Assembly: GCA_003456125.1 (NCBI GenBank)
Contig: DMPD01000015.1
Coordinates: 3,326 to 9,821, forward strand
Source of the DNA: Cyanobacteria bacterium UBA8156
Lineage (GTDB): Bacteria > Cyanobacteriota > Cyanobacteriia > Pseudanabaenales > Pseudanabaenaceae
Reading direction: 5' to 3'
Length of the DNA: 6,496 bases
In this document: piece by piece, positions 6,474 through 6,496 of the stretch
How the letters are laid out: each line of letters begins with the position of its first letter
How positions within the stretch are numbered: the first letter of the stretch is position 1
Made by a program: the position numbers and the translations under genes
The notes under the pieces: model-generated
The model's input: the letters and a program-made list of their open reading frames with translations, nothing else
What the model was told of the DNA's origin: nothing
Database searches by the model: none

Positions 6474-6496
6474 ATGGCCCCCCCCACCAGTACCCC
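6474..6496 (+). CDS. possible start of a downstream gene, cut by the window edge
   Basis: An ATG at 6474, 7 nt after the candidate -10 box, opens a frame with no stop to the window end, reading MAPPTST. Only seven whole codons are visible, so the product cannot be identified. In many cyanobacteria folP (dihydropteroate synthase) lies near tpiA, but nothing here demonstrates that. There is no ribosome site before the ATG, and a run of eight C (6478-6485) follows it, so the true start could instead lie further right. Confidence 0.3.

Noticed and set aside
1..6496. tRNA, rRNA, CRISPR, insertion sequence, toxin-antitoxin or other novel system
   Set aside because: I found no cloverleaf, regular spaced repeats, terminal inverted repeats with a transposase, or small paired genes. 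Almost all of the sequence is accounted for by four well-known protein families.

Overview
The window reads as chromosomal housekeeping DNA from a cyanobacterium. Three things point there. It has ten copies of the palindrome GCGATCGC (HIP1, the repeat typical of many cyanobacterial genomes). It has an outer-membrane porin with an N-terminal SLH domain, an architecture typical of cyanobacteria. The other genes are also close to cyanobacterial versions of their families. The DNA looks GC-rich by eye; I did not compute a value and cannot name the genus.

Layout, left to right. Positions 1-109 hold no gene, but do hold an 11-bp tandem repeat, a small hairpin and a 15-bp palindrome. Positions 110-1753 (minus) encode a 547-residue SLH/OprB-type porin with a signal peptide. 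Positions 1754-1962 are its upstream region, with a candidate promoter and, at the far end, a hairpin behind the preceding gene. Positions 1963-3186 (minus) encode a class I/II PLP aminotransferase of the AlaC/YfdZ type. Positions 3195-5624 (minus) encode one continuous 809-residue protein joining SecD and SecF. Positions 5655-6425 (plus) encode triosephosphate isomerase. Positions 6426-6496 hold a strong candidate promoter and possibly the first codons of another plus-strand gene cut off by the window edge.

Organisation. secDF and the aminotransferase lie 8 nt apart on the minus strand and are probably co-transcribed. The porin follows in the same direction but probably has its own promoter. 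secDF and tpiA diverge from a gap of only 30 nt between their ATG codons, and the gap contains the self-complementary octamer ATTATAAT, which gives a TATAAT box on both strands. Functionally, SecDF helps drive Sec-dependent export, the route a porin with a signal peptide uses. The aminotransferase and TpiA are central-metabolism enzymes with no evident link to export.

I found no mobile element, CRISPR array, RNA gene, defence system or undescribed multi-gene system. The most notable points are the SecD-SecF fusion, since these are usually separate adjacent genes in cyanobacteria; the symmetric divergent promoter; and the unsettled tpiA start codon.
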